In this document: piece after piece, positions 1-8,204 of the stretch
Position numbering within the stretch: position 1 is the stretch's first letter
Layout of the letters: each line of letters opens with the position of its first letter
Program-made: the position numbers and the translations under genes
From: JACCXG01 sp963785755
GTDB lineage: Bacteria; Acidobacteriota; Vicinamibacteria; Vicinamibacterales; 2-12-FULL-66-21
Direction of reading: 5' to 3'
DNA: 64,000 nt
NCBI GenBank assembly: GCA_963785755.1
Contig: CAWAXG010000039.1
Span: 124,001-188,000, forward strand
The notes under the pieces: model-generated
The model's database searches: none
Told to the model about the DNA's origin: nothing
The model's input: the letters and a program-made list of their open reading frames with translations, nothing else

Positions 1-1
1 C

Positions 2-1546
2 GCCAGGGCCGGTCACAAGCCGGTCGTTCTCGAGCAGCGGTCCGTGGTCGGCGGCAGCGCGCTCACCGACGAGCTCGTCCCGGGCTTCCGCTGTCCGACG
101 CTCGCCCATGCGACGGGCCCGCTGCGGCCCTCGATCGTCCGGGACCTGCATCTCCAGAAGCGCGTCGAGTTCCTGCGACCGGATCCGCGGCTGGTCGCGT
201 TGTCCCCGAATGGCCGCGCGATCGTGTTCTGCAACGATCACGCGCGCACGGTCGAGGGACTTCGCGCGCATTCGTCAGAGGACGCGGCGATCTACCTCGA
301 GTTCTGCGGTGTCCTGGAACGGCTGGGCGCGTTTCTCCTCCCGATCCTCGAGCGCACGCCGCCGTCACTCGACGGTCCCGCGCCGGGCGAGATGTGGGAG
401 CTGCTCAAGACCGGACGGCGGTTCCGGAAGCTCGGACGGCAGGATGCCTATCGGCTGTTGCGATGGATGCCGATGGCCGTCGCCGACCTCGTCGGCGAGT
501 GGTTTTCAACCGATCTGCTGCAGGCGGCGGTCGCGGCACGGGCAATCTTCGGAAGCGCGGCCGGTCCCTGGTCGGCCGGGACCGGGGCGGCGCTCCTCCT
601 CAACGCGGCGATGGATCCCGCGCCCGGCGGCGGCACGGTCACCGTCAAGGGCGGGCCAGGCGCGCTCGCTCACGGGCTCGCGGAGGCGGCGCGTGAAGCC
701 GGCGCGACGATCCGCGTCGATGCTCCGGTCGCGCAGGTGCTGGTGCGGGATGGCCGTACCACCGGTGTCCGGCTCGCCGATGGATCGGAGGTTCCCGCTG
801 ACGCCGTGGTCTCCAACGCCGATCCGCGACGGACACTGCTCGAGCTCGTGGATCCGGTGGAGCTCGATCCCGGTTTTCTCCAGCGGATTCGAAACTACCG
901 GATGCCCGGGACCGTCGCGAAGGTCAATATCGCGCTGAGCGGGCTGCCGCAGTTCGTGAGCGTCGCCAATCCCGCGGACCTCCACGGCCGGCTGCACATC
1001 GCGCCGAGCGTCGACTATCTCGAGAAAGCGTTCGACGCCTCCAAGTATGGAGAGTTCTCTTCCGAGCCCTATCTCGACATCACGATTCCATCGCTGCTCG
1101 ATCCCTCGCTGTGTCCGCCGGGAGGACACGTCATGTCGGTGGTCGTGCAGTTCGCCCCCTACAAGCTGGCGAACAACGTCGACTGGCGCATGCTGCGTGA
1201 TTCGCTGGCGACGACCGTTCTCAGAACGCTCGAACGCTACGCGCCCGGACTGTCGCGCATGGTCGAGCACCGTCAGGTGCTGTCACCGGCCGACCTGGAG
1301 CTCACTTACGGCTACACGCGGGGACACATTCTGCACGGCGAGCCGGCACTGGATCAGCTGTTCACGATGCGGCCGCTGCTCGGATGGTCGCAGTATCAGA
1401 CCCCAATCCAGGGCCTGTTCCTGTGCGGCGCCGGCACCCATCCGGGCGGCGGCATGACCGGCGCGCCCGGACGCAATGCCGCGCGAGAGATCGCCAAAGC
1501 GATCAAGAACATGAAACCCCGGATCGAGGCCCAGCCAGGCTCCTGA
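2..1546 (+). CDS. FAD-dependent phytoene desaturase-like oxidoreductase (5' end outside window)
   Basis: The reading frame is open from base 2, so the true start lies upstream of the window. The visible 514 residues begin inside the N-terminal dinucleotide-binding region (AGHKPVVLEQRSVVGGSA, matching the beta-strand-2 acidic residue and GG motif of CrtI/NAD(P)-FAD amine-oxidase-like proteins). They end with the typical C-terminal FAD motif LFLCGAGTHPGGGMTGAPG followed by GRNAAREIAKAI. The family oxidises or isomerises polyene or related lipids using FAD. Substrate cannot be told from sequence, and bacterial members are often called phytoene dehydrogenase without being carotenoid enzymes. No carotenoid genes are visible beside it. 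Family call is confident, specific function is not. Confidence 0.85.
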   Translation, partial: ARAGHKPVVLEQRSVVGGSALTDELVPGFRCPTLAHATGPLRPSIVRDLHLQKRVEFLRPDPRLVALSPNGRAIVFCNDHARTVEGLRAHSSEDAAIYLEFCGVLERLGAFLLPILERTPPSLDGPAPGEMWELLKTGRRFRKLGRQDAYRLLRWMPMAVADLVGEWFSTDLLQAAVAARAIFGSAAGPWSAGTGAALLLNAAMDPAPGGGTVTVKGGPGALAHGLAEAAREAGATIRVDAPVAQVLVRDGRTTGVRLADGSEVPADAVVSNADPRRTLLELVDPVELDPGFLQRIRNYRMPGTVAKVNIALSGLPQFVSVANPADLHGRLHIAPSVDYLEKAFDASKYGEFSSEPYLDITIPSLLDPSLCPPGGHVMSVVVQFAPYKLANNVDWRMLRDSLATTVLRTLERYAPGLSRMVEHRQVLSPADLELTYGYTRGHILHGEPALDQLFTMRPLLGWSQYQTPIQGLFLCGAGTHPGGGMTGAPGRNAAREIAKAIKNMKPRIEAQPGS

Positions 1547-1578
1547 GCCGGATCGGGGCCTCCGAGCCGACATGCTGC

Positions 1579-1584
1579 TACAGT
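1579..1584 (+). promoter_or_regulatory. TAnnnT -10-like box (TACAGT) 8 nt before the start of the M28 peptidase
   Basis: TACAGT ends 8 nt before ATG 1593, and no Shine-Dalgarno sequence precedes that ATG. The geometry is that of a leaderless promoter. No convincing -35 element is seen. Confidence 0.4.
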
Positions 1585-1592
1585 GTGCGGCC

Positions 1593-3695
1593 ATGGCGGT
1601 CGCTCGCAGCATCGCTCTTCTCGCGGTCATGGTCGCCGCCTGTGAGCTGCCGACTGCCCGCCGCGCTTTTCCCTACGGCTTCACGCGCGCGTCCGCGCGG
1701 GATCAGCTCGCTCTGGAAGATCGCTTCCTCTCGCAGCCCGATCGATCGCAATTGCGTGATGCGCATCGTGAGCTGACGCGGACGCCGCATCCCGCCGGAT
1801 CCGCTCGCGACCGCGAGCTGGCAGACTGGACGGCCCGCCGCTTCACCGACGCCGGAATGCACGACGTCCGGATCACCACGCACCATGTGATGCTCCCGCG
1901 TCCGCTCGACATCGCGGTCGAAATGGTGCAGCCGCGCGCGTGGCGCGCGTCGATGCGCGAGCCGCCGATGGCCGATCCCGATACGCGGATCGAGTCGGCC
2001 GTCGCCGGCCTGCCGTTCCACGCCTACTCCGCGTCGGGAAACGTCACTGCTCCCGTGATCTACGCCGGCTATGGCGCTCCATCGGACTACGACTGGCTCG
2101 CGGCCAACGGCATCGACGTGCGCGGGTCGATCGTGCTCGTCCGGTATTCGACGCCTTACAGCTATCGCGGCTTCAAGGCGTACGTCGCGGAACGGCGCGG
2201 CGCGGCCGGCATTCTCATGTACTCGGACCCGGCCGAGGACGGCCTGCCGAAAGGACGCACGTATCCCGATGGACCGTGGAGCCCGTTGGGTCGTATCGAA
2301 CGCGGCGGGATCGTCTACGACTTTCTCGCGCCAGGCGATCCGCTGACGCCGGGATGGGCATCGGTGGACGGCGCTCGACGCATCGCGTCGAAGAATGCCG
2401 TGTCGCTGCCAACGATCCCCAGCATCCCGGTGTCAGCGGCGGACGCCGGCGTGATCCTCGAAGCACTTGGCGGACCGGCGGTGCCTCTCGGGTGGCACGG
2501 CGCCCTGCCCGTCACCTATCGAGTCGGGCCGGGCCCGGCCCGCGTCTCGATGAATGTCCGGATGGATGACAGTGTGCGGCCGATCTGGACGGTGACCGGA
2601 ATGTTCCCCGGCAGTGAATTTCCAGACGAGGTCGTGATCGTCGGCAATCACCGCGATGCGTGGGTGTACGGAGGCGTGGATCCGTCGAGCGGCTCGGCCG
2701 CGCTCCTCGAGCTCTCTCGCACGCTTGGTGAGCTCTGGCGCCAGGGGTGGCGGCCGAAGCGATCGATCCTGTTCGCGAGCTGGGATGCGGAAGAGCTCGC
2801 GATGACCTCCTCGACCGAATGGGTCGAACAGCACGAGCGATGGCTCGGCGAGCGCGCTATCGCCTATCTGAATGTCGACAGCGCCGTTTCGGGATCGCGG
2901 TTCACCGCCGGGGCGGTGCCGTCGCTCACGCGATTCATCACCGAGGTCGCGGAAGCCGTGCGCGACCCCGCGCGCGGAGTTCCGGTGGCGACGCTCGCCC
3001 GCGATCGAGCACGCGAAGCTGGTGGCGCGAACACCGGAATCGTCGAGGATCGTCTTGGGGGCGGATCCGACTACGTACCCTTCCTGAACTTCCTCGGAAT
3101 TCCCGTCGCCGATCTCGCGTTCGACGGGCCGTACGGCGTGTATCACTCGGTTTACGACACTCACGATTTCGTGTCGCGAATCGCCGATCCAGATTTTCGG
3201 TACCATGCCGCGCTGGTGCAGGTCTGGGGACTTGCGGCGCTGCGGCTTGCCAACGCGGATGCGCTCCCGATCGATCCCGAAGCCACCGCAACGCGCATCG
3301 TCGAATATGTCGGCAGGGCCAGCGGTCGCGTGACCGGATTCGATCGCCCACCCGGCCTGGGGGAGCTCGAGGCCGCCGCCAGCAATCTGAAGAACGTCAC
3401 GTCAGCGTTCAACCGCACGCGGGCGTTCGCGCTCGATACGAGCGACGCCGCGATGCTGAAGGCGTTGAACGGGCAGGTTCGCCGTTTCGAGCGCGCGTTC
3501 GTCGATCCGGAGGGGCTGCCGGGGCGACCGTGGTATCGACACCTCGTGTATGCCCCGGGATTTGCCTACGAGCCGCAGGAGGTTCCGGGCTTGAATGGCG
3601 CGATAGACAGCCGCGACGCGCGACGAATCACACAGCAGGCGGGGCGCCTCACCGCGGCGCTTCGTCGGGCCGCGGCTCAGCTCGCGGGTTGGTGA
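1593..3695 (+). CDS. M28 family metallopeptidase, glutamate carboxypeptidase II-like lipoprotein
   Basis: A predicted 700-residue exported zinc peptidase. ATG 1593 is preferred over ATG 1572 because it opens directly into a lipoprotein signal peptide (MAVARSIALLAVMVAAC) with lipobox VAAC. Domain order resembles glutamate carboxypeptidase II/transferrin receptor: a PA insert (about residues 115-270), the M28 catalytic core and a C-terminal helical dimerisation region. Metal-binding motifs of the GCPII type are visible: GNHRDAWVYGGVDPSSG, the catalytic acid pair in SWDAEELAM, the Asp in LNVDSAVSG and the His in YGVYHSVYDTHD. The protein is likely tethered in the periplasm and trims peptides from their C-terminus. 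It sits 26 bp after the flavoprotein without evident functional link. Confidence 0.9.
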   Translation: MAVARSIALLAVMVAACELPTARRAFPYGFTRASARDQLALEDRFLSQPDRSQLRDAHRELTRTPHPAGSARDRELADWTARRFTDAGMHDVRITTHHVMLPRPLDIAVEMVQPRAWRASMREPPMADPDTRIESAVAGLPFHAYSASGNVTAPVIYAGYGAPSDYDWLAANGIDVRGSIVLVRYSTPYSYRGFKAYVAERRGAAGILMYSDPAEDGLPKGRTYPDGPWSPLGRIERGGIVYDFLAPGDPLTPGWASVDGARRIASKNAVSLPTIPSIPVSAADAGVILEALGGPAVPLGWHGALPVTYRVGPGPARVSMNVRMDDSVRPIWTVTGMFPGSEFPDEVVIVGNHRDAWVYGGVDPSSGSAALLELSRTLGELWRQGWRPKRSILFASWDAEELAMTSSTEWVEQHERWLGERAIAYLNVDSAVSGSRFTAGAVPSLTRFITEVAEAVRDPARGVPVATLARDRAREAGGANTGIVEDRLGGGSDYVPFLNFLGIPVADLAFDGPYGVYHSVYDTHDFVSRIADPDFRYHAALVQVWGLAALRLANADALPIDPEATATRIVEYVGRASGRVTGFDRPPGLGELEAAASNLKNVTSAFNRTRAFALDTSDAAMLKALNGQVRRFERAFVDPEGLPGRPWYRHLVYAPGFAYEPQEVPGLNGAIDSRDARRITQQAGRLTAALRRAAAQLAGW

Positions 3696-3753
3696 CCCTG
3701 CGCGTTTCGTTCAACCCGGGCCGCCGGCCGCCGGTCTAAGCTGGCAGGTGTCG

Positions 3754-5475
3754 ATGATGACCGCACGTTTGCGCGTTGTATTTGGCGTTCTGGCTGCAGC
3801 CCTCACCCTGGCGGGCCCGGCTCCGTCAGCCCAGGGCAACCGTGGGGCGGTTCCGCAGAACCCGGATGACAAGACGGTGATCCATGTGCTGAACCGGCTC
3901 GGGTTCGGTCCCACGCCGGAGAACATCGCCCGGATCCGGCGGGACGGCCTTCTGGCCTATATCGACGAGCAGCTGCATCCGGAACGGATTCCGGATTCGG
4001 CGGTGGCCGCCAGGCTCGCCGGATTCGAGACGCTCGGCAAATCGACCCGCGAGCTCGCGGAAGACTATTTCCTCCCGGCGATGATGGAGCGCCGCCAGCA
4101 GCAGCGCCGCGCGGCGCAGGACGGCACGCCGGACAATCCGCCGCCGGACAACACCCGATCGCGCTCGCCGGAACAGATGGAAACGATGCGGATGCAGCGC
4201 GCACCGATGGCCGAATTGTCGCAGCAGAAGATGCTGCGGGCCGTCTATAGCGATCGTCAGCTCGAGGAAGTGCTCGTCGACTTCTGGTTCAACCATTTCA
4301 ACGTGTTCGTGGGCAAGGGTCAGGTGCGCACCTACCTGATCGAGTACGAGCGCGATGCCATCCGTCCGCACGTGTTCGGGAAGTTCCGCGATCTGCTCGG
4401 CGCAACCGCGAAGAGTCCGGCGATGTTGTTTTATCTCGACAACTGGCAGAGCACCGCGGCGGTGGATGCGCCCACTTCGGCGGACATGACGTCGCAGCGG
4501 GACGACGACGCCAGACGGCGGCGGGCGCAGCGCGAGCAGGAAATGCGGCAGCGCGGCCGGCTGCCGCGTCCGCAGGATCGGATGCGTGGAGACCTGACGC
4601 TTGGCGACCTGCCGGCCCAGGCGCGACGCCGCGGCCTCAACGAGAACTACGCACGCGAGCTGATGGAGCTGCACACGCTTGGCGTCGACGGCGGCTACAC
4701 GCAGAAGGACGTCCAGGAAGTCGCGCGCGCGTTCACCGGCTGGACGATCGCGGTCCCGCGCCAGGGCGGACCATTCCGCTTCGATCCGCGCCTCCACGAC
4801 GACGGCGAGAAGCTCGTACTCGGACACCGGATCAAATCGGGAGGTGGGCAGAAAGACGGCGAGCAGGTGCTCGACCTCCTCGTCAAACATCCGTCGACGG
4901 CTTGGCATATCGCCACCAAACTGGCGCGAAGGTTCATCGCGGACGATCCGCCGCCCGCGCTGGTGACGCGCGCGGCCGAGCGGTTCCGCCAGACCGACGG
5001 CAACCTTCGAGAAGTCGTGCGGACGATCGTCACGTCACCCGAGTTCTTCGCGAAGGAGGCGTACCGCGCGAAGGTCAAGAGTCCATTCGAGTTCGTGGTG
5101 AGCGCGGTTCGCGTCACGGCGGTCGACGCCGCCAATGCGCTGCCGCTGGTGCAGGCGGTCCGCGATCTCGGGATGCCGCTCTACGGCGCGCAGCCGCCAA
5201 CCGGATACTCCGATCGCGCCGAAGCCTGGGTGAATTCCGGTGCGCTGCTCAATCGCATGAACTTCGCGCTGACGCTCTCGGGCGGCCGGATGCGCGGCGT
5301 GGGCCCTGGACGCGAGGCTGGCGCCGGCGGGGCGGAGGAGGCCAGGCGCGCGCTCGTCACGACCGCGCTCGCCGGCGACCTGTCCGACGCCACCGCGACG
5401 ACGGCGGCCAAGGCGACGACGCCGGCGCAGGCCGTCGCGCTGATCCTCGGCTCACCCGAGTTCCAGAAACGGTAG
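3754..5475 (+). CDS. DUF1800 domain-containing exported protein
   Basis: About 573 residues with an N-terminal signal peptide (MMTARLRVVFGVLAAALTLAG, cleavage near SAQG). ATG 3754 has AGG 6 nt upstream; GTG 3748 in the same frame is an alternative. DUF1800 hallmarks are present: HVLNRLGFGPTPENI near the start, VDFWFNHFNVFVGKG, LNENYARELMELHTLGVDGGY, and QEVARAFTGWTI. A charged low-complexity insert around residues 245-290 separates the blocks. The biochemical function of DUF1800 is unknown. The family is regularly encoded next to a DUF1501 protein, as here (6-bp gap), so the two are probably co-translated and act together outside the cytoplasm. Confidence 0.9.
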   Translation: MMTARLRVVFGVLAAALTLAGPAPSAQGNRGAVPQNPDDKTVIHVLNRLGFGPTPENIARIRRDGLLAYIDEQLHPERIPDSAVAARLAGFETLGKSTRELAEDYFLPAMMERRQQQRRAAQDGTPDNPPPDNTRSRSPEQMETMRMQRAPMAELSQQKMLRAVYSDRQLEEVLVDFWFNHFNVFVGKGQVRTYLIEYERDAIRPHVFGKFRDLLGATAKSPAMLFYLDNWQSTAAVDAPTSADMTSQRDDDARRRRAQREQEMRQRGRLPRPQDRMRGDLTLGDLPAQARRRGLNENYARELMELHTLGVDGGYTQKDVQEVARAFTGWTIAVPRQGGPFRFDPRLHDDGEKLVLGHRIKSGGGQKDGEQVLDLLVKHPSTAWHIATKLARRFIADDPPPALVTRAAERFRQTDGNLREVVRTIVTSPEFFAKEAYRAKVKSPFEFVVSAVRVTAVDAANALPLVQAVRDLGMPLYGAQPPTGYSDRAEAWVNSGALLNRMNFALTLSGGRMRGVGPGREAGAGGAEEARRALVTTALAGDLSDATATTAAKATTPAQAVALILGSPEFQKR

Positions 5476-5481
5476 GGGATC

Positions 5482-6714
5482 ATGATTTCACGGCGCATCT
5501 TCCTGAAGAACGGCGGCTTCGCGCTCGTCAGCCTCGGCTTCGCGCCCGAGTTCCTCGCTCGCACCGTCGCGGCGGCGCAATCGCGCCAGCGGGCGTTGAT
5601 CGCGATCTTCCAGCGCGGTGCGGTCGACGGCCTCAACATGATCGTGCCGTTCGGCGAGGCCGACTACTACAAGGCGCGCCCGAGCATCGCCATCGGCAGA
5701 CCGGGATCGGGTCCTGGCGGCGCGCTCGATCTCGACGGCTTCTTCGGCCTGCATCCCCGGCTCGCGGGTCTCAAGCCGCTCTACGACGCGCGGCAGCTCG
5801 CGATCGTCCACGCCTGCGGCTCAACCGACACGACCCGATCGCATTTCGATGCCCAGGACTACATGGAGTCGGGGACGCCGGGCGTGAAGAGTACGCAGGA
5901 CGGGTGGCTCAATCGCTACCTGCACGCGCGGGAGCACCAGAAGGCGACGCCGTTCCGGGCGGTTGCGCTCGCGCCGCAGCTGCCCCGAACCCTGCAAGGG
6001 CTGGCGCCGGCGCTCGCCATCGGTCAGATCGATCGGTTCGGCATCCGCGCCGGCCAGAACACCGACATGGTGCAGTCGTCGTTCGAGAGCGAGTACAGCG
6101 CCGCGGCCGATCGCGCGCTGAATACGACCAGCCGCGAAGCGTTCAACGCCATCCGGATGCTGAAGAACGTCGACCCGCGGCGCTACACCGCGGCTCACGG
6201 CGCCGAATATCCGAGCTCGCCGTATGGGGCGGCCCTCAGACAGATCGCGCAGCTCGTGAAGGCCGACGTCGGGCTCGAGGTGGCGTTCGCGGAATCCGGG
6301 AACTGGGACCATCATGCCAACGAAGGCAGCGCTACCGGGCTCATCGCCAATCGTCTGGACGATTTCGGCCGCGGCATCGGCGCGCTCGTGCGCGATCTGG
6401 GCGACCGCATGCAGGACGTCGTCATCCTGACCATGTCGGAGTTCGGCCGCGCCGTCGCGGAGAACGGCAGCCGCGGCACCGATCACGGCCATGGCAACGC
6501 GATGATGGTGATCGGGGGCAGCGTGCGAGGCGGCAGGGTCTACGGGCGCTGGCCCGGGCTCGCGCGCGAGCAGCGGCACGAAGGACGCGATCTCGCAATC
6601 ACGACTGATTTCAGGGCGGTCTTTGGCGAGGTCGTGCGCGGCCACCTGGGCCTCACGGATACCGGCCGGGTCTTCCCCGGATTCACGCCGCCCGCGCCGC
6701 TCGGATTGTTCTGA
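5482..6714 (+). CDS. DUF1501 domain-containing Tat-exported protein
   Basis: A 410-residue protein starting with a twin-arginine signal (SRRIFLKNGGFALVSLG), so it is probably exported folded. DUF1501 belongs to the alkaline-phosphatase/sulfatase-like superfamily. Motifs supporting this include IAIFQRGAVDGLNMIVP near the mature N-terminus, SHFDAQDYMESGTPG, ESGNWDHHANEGS and VVILTMSEFGRAVAENGSRGTDHGHGN, the last with the His and Asp residues expected to bind metal. GGGG 4 nt before ATG 5482 can act as ribosome binding site. It forms a conserved pair with the DUF1800 gene immediately upstream. No substrate is known for the family. Confidence 0.9.
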   Translation: MISRRIFLKNGGFALVSLGFAPEFLARTVAAAQSRQRALIAIFQRGAVDGLNMIVPFGEADYYKARPSIAIGRPGSGPGGALDLDGFFGLHPRLAGLKPLYDARQLAIVHACGSTDTTRSHFDAQDYMESGTPGVKSTQDGWLNRYLHAREHQKATPFRAVALAPQLPRTLQGLAPALAIGQIDRFGIRAGQNTDMVQSSFESEYSAAADRALNTTSREAFNAIRMLKNVDPRRYTAAHGAEYPSSPYGAALRQIAQLVKADVGLEVAFAESGNWDHHANEGSATGLIANRLDDFGRGIGALVRDLGDRMQDVVILTMSEFGRAVAENGSRGTDHGHGNAMMVIGGSVRGGRVYGRWPGLAREQRHEGRDLAITTDFRAVFGEVVRGHLGLTDTGRVFPGFTPPAPLGLF

Positions 6715-6724
6715 GCGTGTGAGA

Positions 6725-6730
6725 TACAAT
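6725..6730 (+). promoter_or_regulatory. -10-like box (TACAAT) 7 nt before the BMC-H gene
   Basis: TACAAT is separated by 7 nt from GTG 6738, with no Shine-Dalgarno sequence between. It matches the leaderless pattern seen at several other starts in the window. Confidence 0.5.
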
Positions 6731-6737
6731 CGTCGCC

Positions 6738-7025
6738 GTGGCAAACGACCTTCCCGGCGAAGCGCTCGGCCTCGTCGAAACTCGCGGCCTGGTCGGCATG
6801 ATTGAAGCCGCGGACGCCATGGTGAAGACGGCGAACGTCGTATTCGTCGGCTGGCAGAAAGTCGATGCCGGCCTCGTGACGGCGATCGTGCGCGGCGACG
6901 TGGCCTCGGTGAAGGCCGCAACCGACGCCGGCGCCGCCGCGGCGCGGCGCGTCGGCGAGCTCGTCGGCGTCCATGTGATCGCGCGGCCCGCCGACGGTCT
7001 CGATACGATTTTTCCTATCGGCTAG
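6738..7025 (+). CDS. BMC-H domain bacterial microcompartment shell protein
   Basis: A 95-residue single-domain shell protein. The N-terminal signature EALGLVETRGLVGMIEAAD followed by AMVKTANV is characteristic of hexamer-forming Pfam BMC proteins such as PduA, EutM and CsoS1, and the length fits one BMC domain. Such proteins tile the facets of protein organelles that encapsulate enzymes. GTG start is supported by the -10-like TACAAT placed for a leaderless transcript. No microcompartment enzyme, BMC-P vertex protein or second shell gene is nearby, so it is an orphan locus in this window. Its stop codon overlaps that of the convergent pterin dehydratase gene in a shared CTAG. Confidence 0.9.
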   Translation: MANDLPGEALGLVETRGLVGMIEAADAMVKTANVVFVGWQKVDAGLVTAIVRGDVASVKAATDAGAAAARRVGELVGVHVIARPADGLDTIFPIG

Positions 7026-7318
7026 GCCTTTTCCAGCGCCGCAGCCAGTTTCGTCGCTTCCTCCGCCCCCGCAAAATCCTTGTCCGTCAAACCGCCGGCG
7101 CTGTGCGTGCTGTAGGTCAGGGTGACCCGCTTGTAGTTGATCAGGATGTCAGGGTGATGGTCGGCGCCTTCGGCCGCAAATCCCAGCCTGACCACGTACG
7201 AAATCGCATCCGGGAAGTTCCGGAACGTGAACTGACGCCGGATGGCGTCTCCGGCGAGCTCCCAGCCGGGCACTGATCCCAGCCGTCTCCGCGCCTCGTC
7301 TTCAGGAATCGTCTTCAT
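7022..7318 (-). CDS. 4a-hydroxytetrahydrobiopterin (pterin-4-alpha-carbinolamine) dehydratase
   Basis: A 98-residue protein of the PhhB/DCoH family, which dehydrates 4a-hydroxytetrahydropterin formed by aromatic amino-acid hydroxylases. The family signature HHPDILINYKRVTLTYSTHS is present with the catalytic His pair, as are WELAGDAIRRQFTFRNFPDA and the C-terminal GGLTDKDFAGAEE. ATG at 7318 fits the usual family length. A longer frame reaching 7399 would add an unconserved tail. TATGCT lies 6 nt upstream of the ATG, suggesting leaderless expression. No phenylalanine hydroxylase is visible nearby, so the partner must be elsewhere or the protein has another role. Confidence 0.92.
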   Translation of the reverse strand: MKTIPEDEARRRLGSVPGWELAGDAIRRQFTFRNFPDAISYVVRLGFAAEGADHHPDILINYKRVTLTYSTHSAGGLTDKDFAGAEEATKLAAALEKA

Positions 7319-7324
7319 CGCACC

Positions 7325-7330
7325 AGCATA
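7325..7330 (-). promoter_or_regulatory. -10-like box (TATGCT) 6 nt before the pterin dehydratase start
   Basis: Read on the minus strand, TATGCT is followed by 6 nt and then the ATG at 7318. There is no Shine-Dalgarno sequence, consistent with a leaderless mRNA. Confidence 0.4.
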
Positions 7331-7428
7331 CCTACGGGACACGGCCAGCGGTTCAAACTCCTCCGGAACGGCTGGGGATGCGATACCAGTGCCACCCAAC
7401 TCTGCATTTGATCCGACAAGTCATTTTG

Positions 7429-7507
7429 AATCATATGATTATACATTGATAGGAACCAATACATCGTTCATGCGTCTAACGGTGTTATTATGGTGAACAC
7501 TGTTCAC
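7429..7507. promoter_or_regulatory. AT-rich control region of the TetR/efflux operon with two palindromes
   Basis: This short stretch is far more AT-rich than its surroundings. It contains a perfect 12-bp palindrome AATCATATGATT (7429-7440). It also contains a perfect inverted repeat GTGAACA-C-TGTTCAC (7493-7507) ending 26 bp before the TetR start and directly after a -10-like TATTAT (7486-7491). TetR regulators usually bind such dyads over their own promoter, so the second dyad is the likely autoregulatory operator. This is inferred from position and symmetry only. Confidence 0.55.
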
Positions 7508-7533
7508 ACCGACGGTTTCGCGAGAGGAACACA

Positions 7534-8193
7534 TTGGGAGTCAAGGAACGACAGGAACGGGAACGCGAGGCGGTAGCACGGGCGATTCTGGATGCGGCGC
7601 GCGATCTATTCGTCGCAGAGGGATACCAGAACGTGTCGATCCGCAAGATTGCGGATCGTATCGAGTACAGCCCGGCGGCCATCTACAGCTATTTTCCGAG
7701 CAAGGACGACATCTTCTTCGCGCTGGCCGAGGAAGGCTTCCACCTGCTCTTGTCGACGGCCGATCTCAAGGAAGACCCTGGCCCTGACGGGCTGGCCGCG
7801 GTCCGCGCCCCGTTCTGGCATCTCTATCAATTCAGCCGCCGGCATCCCGAGTACTTCGCGTTGATGTTCGTCGATCGCTCCGTCCCCCGCATCAGCCAGA
7901 ACTGGGAGCGCTTCTCGTTCGTGGCGACGACCAAGGGCTATATCGCCGGACTGATCCAGCGGGCGATCGATGCCGGCCATCTTCCCAAGGGAATCGAACC
8001 GCATGCGGTCTTTCGTATTTTGAGCGCCGCCGTCCTTGGCGTCGCCGTCATGCAGTTGTGCAACCGGCTCGGGCCGGGCGAGAACGTCGACGCGCTGGCT
8101 CACGACACGCTCGAAGTGGCGCTCGCCGGGCTCCGCAGTGGAGTGACTCTGAGCTTCCGGTCCGGGTCCTGCCTCCCAACAGACACTCAGTGA
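7534..8193 (+). CDS. TetR/AcrR family transcriptional regulator of the adjacent efflux pump
   Basis: 219 residues. The N-terminal helix-turn-helix is clear: AVARAILDAARDLFVAEGYQ, then SIRKIADRIEYSPAAIYSYF and SKDDIFFALAEEGF. The C-terminal part (WHLYQFSRRHPEYFALMFVDRS) resembles the ligand-binding WHG/TetR_C domain. TTG start at 7534 is supported by GAGAGG about 7 nt upstream. The stop codon overlaps the Shine-Dalgarno of the adaptor gene (TGAGG), so the two are probably co-transcribed. It most likely represses its own operon through the dyad at 7493-7507 until a pump substrate is bound. Ligand unknown. Confidence 0.92.
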   Translation: MGVKERQEREREAVARAILDAARDLFVAEGYQNVSIRKIADRIEYSPAAIYSYFPSKDDIFFALAEEGFHLLLSTADLKEDPGPDGLAAVRAPFWHLYQFSRRHPEYFALMFVDRSVPRISQNWERFSFVATTKGYIAGLIQRAIDAGHLPKGIEPHAVFRILSAAVLGVAVMQLCNRLGPGENVDALAHDTLEVALAGLRSGVTLSFRSGSCLPTDTQ

Positions 8194-8204
8194 GGTATTC
8201 GTTC

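Noticed and set aside
4902..6608. A 568-codon frame overlapping the DUF1800 and DUF1501 genes
   Set aside because: Its product is arginine-rich without motifs, and both overlapping genes have strong family signatures and signal peptides.
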